From assembly GCF_000275845.1 (NCBI RefSeq), contig NW_006766931.1, forward strand, positions 57,893-121,892: 64,000 bases of DNA, written 5' to 3'. The position numbers were made by a program, and so were the translations under genes. The stretch's first letter is position 1; each line of letters begins with the position of its first letter. Origin of the DNA: Dichomitus squalens LYAD-421 SS1. Its lineage: Eukaryota; Basidiomycota; Agaricomycetes; Polyporales; Polyporaceae. The notes under the pieces were generated by a model. The model was not told where the DNA came from. It did no database searches and worked only from the letters and a program-made list of their open reading frames with translations. This document shows, in pieces, positions 1-10,856 of the stretch.

Positions 1-1457
1 TCCTGCCCGAGACGGAGGACCTTGGTAAGATCACTACGCGCCTGAGACTGCACCTTCTGCGAAAGCTTGCTAATAAGTGGCCGCGGTGCCTCGTAGACAT
101 CCCTACCTTTACGTCGCATGTTTTGCGTGTCGCGAAGGCGGGCGTCCGGCCCCTCCTTGCGGGCTCGATGGGCGAAGCACACCATCTCTCTCACAGTGAA
201 CGTGTCACCCTCATCAAAGCTGCCAGACAAGCTCTCGATGATGCTGGACTGACGGCCGTGCCGATCATCGCGGGCACGGGCGCAGGTTCCACGCGCGAGA
301 CGATCGAGCTCTGCCAGGAGGCCGCGGCGGCGGGCGCGGACTACAGCATCGTCATAGCGAGCGGGTATTATGCTGGTGTACTCGCCAACAACAGGAAGGC
401 TCTCAAAGCGTTTTGGACTGAAGTTGCGGCAAAGAGTCCCATCCCAGTCATAATCTATAATTGTGCGTCCTCATTCCCATGTATATGCATTTTGTCACTT
501 TGTTATGCCGTCGGACGCTTTATCGAGAACAGGTCTTCTGTTCCGCTATACGTTGCTTGCTTCCGTCTTCATAACGTCTTCATCTCTTCCATTGACCATA
601 AGAGCGCGATAAAGTCGAAGTTCAGGCTGACACGGATCAACGACGGCAGATCCTGGGGCGAGCGGAGGCATTGACCTTGACTCGGACCTTATCACTGAGC
701 TGGCCATTGAGTGCCCGAATCTCTGTGGAGTCAAACTCACGTGCGTACAAATTCCGATATCGTGCAATATGCTCGTCTATTGACTGCAGGCTCTGCTTGC
801 TTTGGCTCGCGCGCACCCGTCATCGGTGCAGTTGCGGAAATGTCGGAAAGCTCACGCGGATCACGGCTACAGTGTCAGAGCCATCTTTCTCGTCGCAGTA
901 CCCGCGTTTGAACGCCGACGCACCATTCCTGGTGCTGGGAGGGTTCATTGACTTCGTCCTCCCTACGGCCTACGTGAACGCGCACGGCGCAATCACCGGC
1001 CTGGCCAACATAGCTCCTGTACGTCCGCTTTCGTCTCTCCCACCCACATTTCGCCCTATGGGGCATCCTTTCCTATCTCATCATAACATGCGCTGACGTC
1101 CGCGCTCCTCCTCGGGACATCTACCCGGCTTGGCTTTCTCTTCATGGGCGCGCACCGCCGCAACAGCACACGATCGAAAAGCTCTACGAGCTCTCCCAGG
1201 CTGCGGTCCGCGATCCCTCGCTCCTGCCCGAGGCGCAGCGCCTGCAGGGCATCGTCGCGCGGGCCGACTTCACCATCGCCAAGGCAGGCATCGCGGGTAC
1301 AAAGGCCCTGCTCGAGAAGCTCTACGGCTACGGCGGGCTCACGCGCAGGCCGCTGCCCCCGATCGAGCCCGAGGCTGGGGCCGCTCTGTGGGCCCACCCC
1401 CATACGCAGGACATCGTGCGTGTGGAGCGCGAGCTGAGCGGGAAGGTTGCGGCTTAG
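1..1457 (+). CDS. dihydrodipicolinate synthase-family aldolase (5' end outside window)
   Basis: Class I aldolase of the DapA/NanA family, seen as five exons: 1-24 (partial), 97-462, 650-740, 832-1018 and 1167-1457. The first intron has a clean CTAAT branch point. The frame joins into one family-typical chain. It includes a glycine-rich substrate-loop region (GSMGEAHHLS), a YNYPGA segment just after intron 2, and the Schiff-base lysine in GVKLTCGN, split over exons 3 and 4. The C-terminus ends in the usual KALLEKLYGYGG region. Fungi make lysine by the alpha-aminoadipate route, so the substrate is probably not the bacterial one. A 4-hydroxy-2-oxoglutarate or 2-keto-3-deoxy-sugar acid aldolase role is more likely (family knowledge, not shown here). 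The start codon lies left of the window. Confidence 0.9.
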
Positions 1458-4400
1458 GTTTGGCTTGCTTGTGGTGTTGGCGGGGTGGGTTTGGGGGTGT
1501 GATCAAACTTCAGGGGCTTACAGCAGCGTTCTTGCGCTTCGTCGTAGTATCCGATCGTGCGTGGTTCAAGACCGACGCTGCCCGCTTTTGTACGAGTACG
1601 CAATGTAGAAGATATTGAAAGCAATGAACCCGATGCCATTTTACAGCGGCGGCACGCCCAACAGCGCAGGTTACATCGCAGAGTGATTTGTTGCATAGCT
1701 GAGAGTTGACGCAGAAATCGTGCAGGCGTCTTCTGTAGTCTCCAACGCATCGAGTCGACTAGGGCATGACGAACGGATTGTCATATTGTGCAAGTAGATA
1801 GAGCGTGATGGATCCAGGCAAGCAAGATGGCCATCATGCATTTCCACGATCGCGACACATGCAATGGACACGGAAAGAAGAGCTTGTGAGAGGTCACAAA
1901 CCGAACAGTCGCAAAACGCCTCCCCACCCCAGGCCTGTCTAGCCATTTCGTCGTCGCGACCCACTCGTGCGGCGGCGGACGTCGAAGGACGGTATCCGGC
2001 AGGACGACAGCGTGCTGGGGTGCGCGGCACAGCGCTCGGAGCCAACTGAATGGAAGCATTTCGTGACAGTCGATCTCGATTGAGTCTGAATAACATGGCT
2101 TATAAACGAACGTGATGCGCACCCATAGTACCCGTTGATAAGGGTCCCCTGAAAGCCGACGATCTTCTGGAGACGGCCGCTTGGCAGGCTATCTTTTGTA
2201 GCCGAGATGAGGCGCAGGTGTATTGGACACTAGAAGTGAACAGGCTGGATCACAACGAGTTGTGCAGCCAGCCGAGTCGAGGCGACAGAACCTGACATAT
2301 CGCCTGCACAAGGTAATGTCATGGCTTCGCGCATAGGGGTGGAGGGCGTCCAAGGACCCTGCAGATCCTCTGCGTGGCCTGTACGCCAAGTGAGATGAAA
2401 GAACACACCGAGCGAGCCTGCGGTGATGACATCGATGTGTACGCGCGCAGTGCTGCGCGTGCGGAGAGCTCTTGCCGTATGTCCGGAGGACGCCTCTATC
2501 GCCTCCCTCCGCGTCGCAGTCCACCGCAGCCTGCTTCGTCTTCGATGGACGAAGGAGGCTAGACGTTGGAGCGCACCTAGGCAATGCCAGATAGAGTGAA
2601 GATAGAAGTGGAAACTAGATGGCCGATTGGATCCGGACAGCAGATGAGCGTCGACTGGTAGCACAGAATCGCCTTTATGAGGGGAAGAGGGCCGAACGAG
2701 TGGACCACATTGCGAGGCAGGGTTTACGTACACAGAGGACACTGCTGCCGTCGCGTAAGGCGTCTACCTCGGCTTCTCGTCTGGCCAAGCTCCCACACAG
2801 GATCATCCTGGAAACCCCATAGCCGACCACACCCGATTACACGTTCGGCGGGGTACTCCTATTGTGAGCGGAGTGTCTGCTGTGGCCTACCATGAGCTAA
2901 GGTGAGATCACAGTGGCGCCCCAGCGTCTGCATACGGCGCTGAAGCACGGACTAGGTTTCACAACTGCCGCGTTTGCAGCGAGTGTGGGGAGACATGCCC
3001 CGCGAGAAGCGGGATAAAGTTCAATGACGTATTGTAAGCGATTCGTCTAGGGCGCAAATGCGTAAAAACTGAGCATATCGCCCGCTCCTATGGGGTTGTC
3101 CCATCGAAAAGGTATGTGATGTTGTTGGTCAATCTACACTGTACATCTCGGGGGTCAGATACCATGGTCTGGGCTCTTCCATTCTCATGGTATGTACCCG
3201 GATGGAGGCCCGTGCATCAGGGTTTACATCCGAGTACATATGAGAATGGGGAGCCAGACCAAAGTACTGACGACAGAGCCTGTACGAGAGTAGCTCCGAC
3301 ACTTCCGTATCACGATTGTGCTCTGCTGACGCAGACGATGGCCTCGAGGCTCTCGAAATGGCGGCAGGACTGTGCTCACCTCGTTAGAGATAGGTCTCTT
3401 GACCCAAGCATGGCGACGTCCGTGGGGGACAGTGCCCTCTCGGCTGAGCTGTACCGGACGCCATAGAGATGCCCCGGACGCTGCGAGGATAGAAGGCAAG
3501 ACCTGGGATGCCAGGGTGAGGAGAAGGGCGATGGGGAAGACTTGACCCGTCGCTCCCTCTTTATAGCGGAAGCCGCACCCTAATCGGCGTGCGTCGATAC
3601 CGGAGGTGCGTGTCCTGTTTATCGGATGGACGTTGCTTTGTCCTCATCGTCGTCCAAGACAAGGACTGATGCTTCCACAAAGGGCCGCGATAGCGTCCTT
3701 TCTCTTTCGGAGGTGGATCGCGCCCCGAGGATAGGGTAACGCACGCACATGAGCCCGTCCGGTGATCCTGAAAACGAGGTTAGTCATTAATTCATGGCGC
3801 GCCGATGTGATCAGTGGCACGGTGCATGCATGTGCGGTGAGATACGTGGACGGACGTACGCTCATAGCGCTCTCTGTATTCGAAAACCGTCGATCCCCCT
3901 TCCAAAAACTCCTCGCGGTCCTACTAAACCTCGTTCCGTCGCACATCATCGAGATCCCACCACGTACCTCTCGTGAAAATTTCGCAACGCATTGGCAGCA
4001 TGCGCCATCGATATCGGAGTCGTGGTCCGGTTGGGAGGGTGTGGTCGGGGGCTCCACAACGCTTGCAATCCATTTGACCAACTGATCGTGAAACTTGGAA
4101 AATGAAACGAGCGTCGGAAGCACGCAGTCCTTGTGTACCGCAGACTCTGGGACTTGGCTGTGAGGGAGTACCTTGCGGGCCGATGGTGATGGGAGGGTGC
4201 GGCATGGCGAGTGGTTGTAAAGACAGGGACTCCGCCATTTGCAACTCCGAGCCTCTATGTAGCCGCGCAAAGAGGGGGAGTTCTGTTTGGAACGAATCGC
4301 CAACTGACACTTGCTTGCTTTCTCCACGATCTTATGCCTAAAGCTTGTGATGTGTTATATTATCTAATCCGACTCTTCTGTTTCCAGTTCTAAGGCCTAC

Positions 4401-5150
4401 TCGGTACCGCCTCGTGCTCCGATCCATCTCATCATCCACGGCCTGCATCCCGGAAAAATCTCCCCTCGCTTCCACTTCCCTTATTGTTCATGTTGCGTCT
4501 CACCAACCGGTCTTCCGAGCGATCGTCATTGTGCATTGGGTGGACGATCGTAGACGAGGCGAACAGATGGATCAGCACCCGTCCCAATGTTCAAAATCTA
4601 GCGGCTCAGAGAAGAGGGGTAAACTGCGGATAACAAGGTGAGCTCTTCACGAGTCAGCATAATTTACTTCATACAGCGCACACCATTCCGTGTGGCTCCT
4701 GCGTGGGACGAGATCGGACAGTTGGGTGCCGAGAAGTGGCGGATCGACATCGCGAATCCGCCTCGTCTTCCCGCTCGGTCACAATCGGAATCGTTCCCCA
4801 TATTTCCTGTAGGTTATTCTCCAACACACGGTCAGCACACAGCCAGACCAACGCAGAGGACGTGCAGTCTTCGGAGCACACCAACAATGTCGTCTATCCG
4901 ACGTCTATTGCCCCACCTGAGCAGCTATATGAAGCAAAGAAGAACACTATACAGCGCAATCATCAAGCCACCTTCTCTTCGCACATATCTGCATCGTGAC
5001 CGAACTTGCCGCGGACACCGCTCCTTTCGGGACACCTGTAATGGTCAGCAAACGCAGTCAAGTCATCTGATTGAAGTCTAACCTTCTTCTCGCACGCAGG
5101 CATCGCTCCCGCGCCAGCCGTCCGATTCGCCCCCTCGCGCAGATACGGTC
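1458..5150. other. 3.7 kb without a recognisable gene
   Basis: Open frames here are short, overlap on both strands and lack family motifs or splice-consistent continuations. The longest, minus-strand 3644-4327, has no recognisable domain. I see no tRNA, CRISPR-like array or long direct repeat. It may be decayed sequence plus the promoter of the phosphatase gene that follows. Confidence 0.5.
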
Positions 5151-5813
5151 GTGTCCATGCTGCGTTCCGTCACCCTCGACACCTACTTTCATCGGGCGGC
5201 GCTCCGGAACATATGCACCCAACGATCGCCCGTCGACGACTTCCTTCCCCAAGCGAGCGAAATTATCCCGGGCTTGTACGTCACAGATCTCTACACCGCA
5301 ACGTCCCCGGCCACCCTCCAGCAGCTCGGCATCACGCACGTCGTCTCCGTCGTCCGGCGACCGCGCCACCGGTATCCCCCATCGATCGCGCACCTGTGCG
5401 TCCCAGTAGAGGACAAGTCAGAGGAGAGCCTCCTCGCCTACCTCGACGACGCCGTCCGGTGGATCGCGCACGCCCGCGCGCAAGCCGGCAGCAGGGTGCT
5501 CGTGCACTGCGTGTGGGGCATGTCCCGGAGCGCGAGCGTCGTCGCCGCGTTCCTCATCAGCACGCTGCGCCTCTCCCTCGACGACGCGCTCCGGGTGCTC
5601 CGCGCGCGGCGCCGGGTGGCACGCCCCAATCCCGGGTTCGCGGCGCAGCTGAGGATCTACGAACGCGTGGCCCGGCTACGCGAGAGGGCGCAAGCGGCGA
5701 TTGCGGACAGGGAGCGGAGTTCTGAGTTCGACGTCAGCAGGGAGATGGACATGCTGGCCCTCCAAGACGCGGCCGCCATGCAGCCGACGTACGGTAGGGT
5801 CGAGGAAACATGA
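5151..5813 (+). CDS. dual-specificity protein phosphatase (intronless)
   Basis: A 220-residue protein in one exon. The cysteine-phosphatase signature HCVWGMSRS lies at about residues 119-127, with catalytic Cys120 and Arg126 (HCX5R). Asp88, in the PVEDKSEE loop about 30 residues upstream, is the expected general acid. The short lead-in (IIPGLYVTDLYTATS) and the compact domain match small atypical dual-specificity phosphatases rather than MAP-kinase phosphatases with an added docking domain. It should remove phosphate from Ser/Thr/Tyr or from a non-protein substrate, in cytosol or nucleus. No signal peptide or membrane segment is seen. A second Met two codons in (MSM) could also be the start. 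An arginine-rich helix follows the catalytic loop. Confidence 0.88.
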   Translation: MSMLRSVTLDTYFHRAALRNICTQRSPVDDFLPQASEIIPGLYVTDLYTATSPATLQQLGITHVVSVVRRPRHRYPPSIAHLCVPVEDKSEESLLAYLDDAVRWIAHARAQAGSRVLVHCVWGMSRSASVVAAFLISTLRLSLDDALRVLRARRRVARPNPGFAAQLRIYERVARLRERAQAAIADRERSSEFDVSREMDMLALQDAAAMQPTYGRVEET

Positions 5814-7600
5814 TGACTAGAAGTGGCAGTCAGGAGCGGTACGTTGTGCGCACCTGTGCTTCCGCGAATGTATGCTGTTTTCGGGTAGAATCATAGTCTC
5901 CCACCGCGATCTGCGCATGCAGGTCGTTTCGGTAACGCGTGCCCTGCTCATCGACGTGCTGATCCCATGCTCCTCCTGCCTTACGACGACCGATACGCAT
6001 TGCCTCGTCATCAGACTTTAAGTACATTGGGCGGGGTTTGGACTTGGAGACGTTCGGCCTCCTGCAACCGCTGCGGGCGGGAGAGGGCCCCTTTCTGCCG
6101 GAATTCGTCAGCTACGAAGGGCAGTTCATCAAAGCCTTCTGTGGACTGTCTCACATGCCGGGTCTCAGTGAAGGAGTAGAGACATGACGGACGCTCTTCT
6201 CGAACCACACAAAGCCCTGGAAAGGGAAATATCTCTTCCAGATCTTGCCCCACATCACGGCAAACATCAAAGAAGAAGCTTAGAAGGATGACTACTGGAG
6301 GTGAAGGATCGATGTGGACGCCCATCTAACGGCACGTATACGTTCCCCCTGGAGGCGTTCATCCGCTCATTCGCCAGATTTCCCATCCGTCTGGTCCATG
6401 CGGAAAGAGCACGCTCGCCAGCCCGTCAAGGACGAAATCGATGGGCGCCGGTGCCTCCCCGGGATCCCGTCTTCCCTACCTGGGAGAGCTCAGCACTCCC
6501 TACAGGACCGTACGTACTCCGACATGGCCTGCAAAGGCTAGCGTACGACGTTTTCCGGATTCCCTGAGTTGTGGTCCGAGTCTGACACGTACCCGGCACT
6601 TTATCATGAGGGCTATCGAGGGGCCGACCCCCCGTTTGGGTTAGCGTCCGAGCGTACATCCGGACGTGCGATCTCCAAATCTGCAAGCCCTGTATGCCTC
6701 GCCTTCCATCGCTCTGTCTACGTTTCCGGCCACCCGGCGCCCAGATTGCTCACGACTCTATTGCCCTGAGGACACGTGTTGTAGGTTCGCTGGCGAAGAC
6801 GTCTGAATTGCTTCCAGCTCCCTCGGCCGGGAGGCAGTCGCTTGCTATGGGGGTGATTGAGACATGTGACGGTGCGAGGGAAGGATAGCCGCGCGGGCAT
6901 CTTCACCCACTGCAGCCCCGGCCCTGCCATCATCTGGGTTTTGCATTTCAAGCGCAAGATAGGCTCTCCACTCCACAGATCGAACGCGGTCAAAAACAGC
7001 CAATGTTCGAACGCGTGCTTCCACCTGTCCTTTTTTCGACGACGCGCATACGTAGAGCTTCTTCTGAAGCCGACGAATTGTGGAGCGTTTACGTCTCTTC
7101 GGAGTGCCACCAGCGGACCATAGCGCGAGGAACTGGTAAGTGCACCCACGCACAGGTAAGTTCTGTTCGAACACGGCTTTGCAGCCGACCATACAGTTGG
7201 GTGCCAACCTTACCCCCTTGCATTAACCTAAATCAGGATCGAGTTAATGCTCTCCCGGCGTCGTCTGCAGGCCCCAAGATAAACCATCTCAGCGGTGTAC
7301 GGACGCACTCTTGCGGCAGAAGGTGTGTCGTGAGCGACTTTCTCCACTGCGAAGGCGGGGTCAAGACCAAACCTGATCCCGCCTTGACGTCACGGAGGTC
7401 AGTGAGGTGTAATACTATAGGATCCATGGTCCAGCGCGATGCCGGTTCTCTCGAGGCTCTTGCGGTATAAGAACGGACGTCCATGCCCAGGCCGAGCTCC
7501 TGCACTCTCAACGATAGAAGCGTTGGCTTGATATCTCTTTCTCCGACAGTCCTGACATGCCGCCTCAGACACATCCTATATCTGTTATCATCATCCGACG
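5814..7600. other. gene-poor stretch with possible coding remnants
   Basis: No gene is recognised. Two minus-strand frames look mildly protein-like: 6011-6325 (104 residues, acidic/phenylalanine-rich centre) and 6718-7207 (overlapping frames with a segment reading HWLFLTAFDLWSG). Neither has a start, splice context or family motif I recognise. They may be worn remnants of an old gene. Confidence 0.35.
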
Positions 7601-7611
7601 ATCACTGCGAA

Positions 7612-7830
7612 GGCACGGCCCCTGGCTTACTCACTACATTATTTTTGTCCACCCATTCTCGCCGCTTGCCTGCGCCCGCGAATGATAGGCAGGCCTTGCG
7701 TTGCAGTGCTGGCTTTGCGACACATACTCCCCAGACTCAGAAGATCGATATCTTACAAGATGGGCAGAGACTAAAGCCCCTGATGAACGTTCACACACTA
7801 ACCCTTGAGGAGAAACCCGGATCGAGCACT
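7612..7830 (+). repeat. left arm of imperfect inverted repeat around FNT pseudogene
   Basis: Read on the plus strand, this arm matches the reverse complement of about 8497-8745. Shared words include TTGCAGTGCTGGCT (left 7703-7716), AGACTCAGAAG and CCTGATGAAC, in the same order. Substitutions and small indels separate the arms, so the repeat is old. The ends are approximate because identity fades outward. Confidence 0.6.
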
Positions 7831-7999
7831 GGTTCCATCTTGCTTTTGTGCATTTCTTTGACTCTCTCCTCGAAGACGAGTCCGGGCTACTTCTGAGATC
7901 TGAGCATCGGCAACCGAAAACGATGTGTACGAAAGGGCGGATGACAAGGTCCTGTGATTGTATCCACCCAGTGCAAGGCGGCTGCCCTGCCTGTAATCT

Positions 8000-8425
8000 G
8001 GAGGTCTGTGGATAGCACGTCAAAGAACGTTCCGGAGGGGAGGCTAACAGTTGTTGAGGGCGATTGTCCCGTCTGAGTGTGTCATTTGTGTGCAGTCCGC
8101 TAGTCTTGCTCTTGATATGCCGAGCTCGTACCATATAGCAAGCCGCAGGCGCACGTGACACCATCTCCAAAGTAGAGTTTGACGTATCCTTGCGTTCTCT
8201 TCGCATCGCAGCTCTTTGGGATTGATAGCGATGCTGACTTGGCTCACCTTCCCTAGATCGTGGCCATTTGGGTCCCTATTGATATTATGGTATGTCCAAC
8301 ATCCTGACTTTCAGGCCAGCGTATGTACGTGGGCAGGATGCTCACTAGCGTTCTGTGCCTTTGCTGCGATATTCATGACGCGCGGATATGACTACGGTGA
8401 GCTCCACTAGCCCCGATGACTCACA
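8000..8425 (+). pseudogene. decayed partial copy of the formate/nitrite transporter gene
   Basis: The plus strand here resembles the coding strand of the minus-strand transporter gene about 1.3 kb to the right (exons 7-10 with introns, roughly 9400-9770). Shared blocks include the exon carrying IVAIWVP, the exon with GYD plus the donor GTGAGCTCCACTAGCC, and the CACCATCTCCAA block. The copy is dead. The tryptophan codon ending exon 7 has become TGA (8074-8076). The central histidine codon of the GYDH motif has become tyrosine. An insertion interrupts the VPIM exon, and the 3' end of one intron is deleted. Introns are retained, so it arose by DNA duplication and inversion, not by retroposition. 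Confidence 0.75.
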
Positions 8426-8496
8426 TAGAACAACACTCGACACTCGCACGGATCTTCGGGAACGAAAGTCGGAGTGCGTAAATCCTACCTTCAAAT

Positions 8497-8745
8497 CAAT
8501 GCTCAATTCGGGATTGATCTTCGCAAGGGTTCATCAGGCCTGAGTCTCTACCCTTACTGTCTGCGAAAGGCAGGACTTCTGAGTCTTTGGATTATGTATC
8601 GCGAGCCAGCACTGCAACACAGGGCCTGCCCATTATTCACGAGGACAAGCGACTGGCGAGAGGGGGGTAGTAGAAACGAACTGCATAGAGAGTCAGCCGG
8701 TGGCCGTGCTTTCTCAGTGAGCTTTCAATCGACAGGCAACGTTCA
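8497..8745 (-). repeat. right arm of imperfect inverted repeat around FNT pseudogene
   Basis: The reverse complement of this stretch aligns with 7612-7830, including the shared TTGCAGTGCTGGCT word. Together the arms flank the transporter-derived pseudogene fragment. Boundaries are approximate. Confidence 0.6.
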
Positions 8746-8945
8746 GCACCGCCACGACGAGTTGTTGATTCAATGCCATAAACCTGTGGCCTGAGCAGGA
8801 TAGAGAAACCCAGTGTATGGGTGCGTCGTGCTGAGAAAGAACAATCGTTCTAAAACCTACAAGAAGTCGTATTGTACACTAGAGATGAGGCGTCTCACCA
8901 AAGAATCCGCACTGGCCGGATAAAGATCGGTAGGGATGTCTAATG

Positions 8946-10856
8946 CTACTGCAAACGCTTGTCTACCTCGTAGACCGCGGTGCTAGGCGAGTCGCGGCGG
9001 TCGTCGCGATCCTGGTTGATAACCTCGCCCGCCTCCGCGTCACGCAGCCCGCCCGCCCTGTAGTCGGGCGCATAGAAGTAGAGCGCGGGGAGGGCGACGA
9101 GCAGCGCGCCGATGATATTGCCCAGGTAAGCCGCAATGAGCGATCTGTGCAAGTGCCAAGTGTTTCACAGCCGTCAGTGGCGGGCACGAGTAGAGGCGTA
9201 ACTTCACGTACTTCCTGATGTACTCCGCCGCCGTCAGCTGCAAGCCGGGTGGTCAGCCACAAAGGAAGCTCTTGGCGGAACACGAGGGGCGTGTGCTTAC
9301 GGGTGCCCCGAAGAGGATGCCGAGAGGAACCGAGAACATGTTTGCCACCACTGACATTCCGGGTGAGTGATCAGGGCAGCGCGGGGGCTAGTGGAGCTCA
9401 CCGTGGTCATATCCGCATGTCACGAATATCTAAGGCGACACACCGCAGCAAAGGCACAGAACGCTAGTCAGCACCATGCCCACGCTAGCCTGAAAGTTGG
9501 GATGTAGGATTTACCATTATAGGGACCCAAATGGCCACGATCTAGGGAAGGTGGACCGAGTCAGCGTCGCTATCAAACCCAACGAACTGCTAGGCGATGA
9601 GAACGCAAAAAGAATACCTTGGAGATGGTGTCACGTGCACCGGCGGCTTGCTACGTGGTGCGAAGAGTCAACGTAACATCGGGAGGAAGACTAGCGGGCT
9701 GCACAGAGAAGACACACCCAGACAGCGACACAGACGAGCCAGTTGCAGGCGATACCGCGCAGGAAGATTTGGTGCCACTGAGGTTCTGCTGCCTTGTGCC
9801 TACGAAGCGCAATCCATGAGATGTGGCTGAAACTCAGCGCCGGAGCGCGCTACGAGGCCGAGAGAAGTGGGTACGCACAGTGCAAAGGTGACGGCGTATG
9901 CGTTGTAGGGCGCGGTGGAGATAATGCCGGTGTCTAAACCACAGCGATCAGTCCCCGAAGCACACTTCCCGATCTGCCACCGCGCGACGCACACTTGACC
10001 AAGACCGCAGCGAAGAACAGGCTGCCGCACAGGTTGCCGAACGTCACTGCAGAGAAGCGCAGCCCTGTCAGTTTTCCTGGCAGATCGCGAGACAGGGCCC
10101 GAGCTGGGGCGCACCGATGAGCCAGTTGTAGGGAAGGCCCCACCACGGGACGGCGCCTTTGATGCATGCCATGGGGTAGATCTGCATGCGCCATACCACA
10201 GTGAAAGAAAGCGGGACGCCCGAGTGCAAAGAGCCGGTTAGTTCACTGCCTGGCCGACCAGTGGCTATCGCCAAACTTTCAGTCTCGCTGACTCACCATC
10301 ATGTTGCTCGTCAGCAGCTCTTGCCCTTGCAATACGATCCTGTCAAAGCCGCCTCATGTCAGCTTGCGGTCTGCGCTCGCTCATGACGCCGACTTGTCTA
10401 TGAACCGCGGCTCCGCCCAATAACGCCGGGACGCGCAGTCACGCCCGGGCGAGCGCGGCGAGGGAAGAGCAGGGGAAACAAGCAAAGGCCGACTTCGCGC
10501 AGCCGCGCGCGTTCGAGGAGCGGGCGAGGACGGATTGGAGCTCACATTATCAGACCCACCGGGAAGACCGCGCCGCCGAAGAACTTGACGAGCCCGGGGT
10601 TGCTCTCGTTGACCCCTGCGGCACCTCCGGAGACTATCTCCGAGAGGAGGCCTCCGAAAGATAACATCACGCCCGCAGCGACCTGCCGAGGTCCACTTTC
10701 AGAGCGAATCGTGAAGGGTGGAGAAGGGAGAGACGAACGTACCGCCTTGAAGAAGACGAGATCTGCACGCGTGCGGTGCTTCGCGATCCCGCTCTCAATC
10801 ATCGCGACCGCGACCTGGGCGGGCTTGAGCGTGCTTGGGGGATCGAGACTGGCCAT
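8946..10856 (-). CDS. formate/nitrite transporter (FNT family)
   Basis: Thirteen exons, in order of translation: 10856-10743, 10682-10546, 10339-10297, 10181-10115, 10046-9993, 9933-9879, 9799-9718, 9650-9618, 9541-9515, 9429-9402, 9350-9301, 9237-9212 and 9144-8946. They give 304 residues with consistent phases and GT..AG junctions. Family landmarks appear in order: SFGGLL, NPGL then FPVGLIM (first signature), the QELLTSNMM loop, GAVPWWGLPYNWL, LFFAAVLVKYTG, CNWLVCVAVW, the pore motif CGYDHVVANMF with the central histidine, and LGNIIGALL near the end. It should form a pentameric plasma-membrane channel for small monovalent anions such as nitrite or formate. No nitrate-assimilation genes are adjacent. 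A broken partial copy lies just downstream in opposite orientation. Confidence 0.92.

Noticed and set aside
3644..4327. Longest minus-strand ORF (227 codons) in the 1.5-5.1 kb region
   Set aside because: No domain, biased or splice-consistent structure; equally long open frames occur on the opposite strand at the same place.
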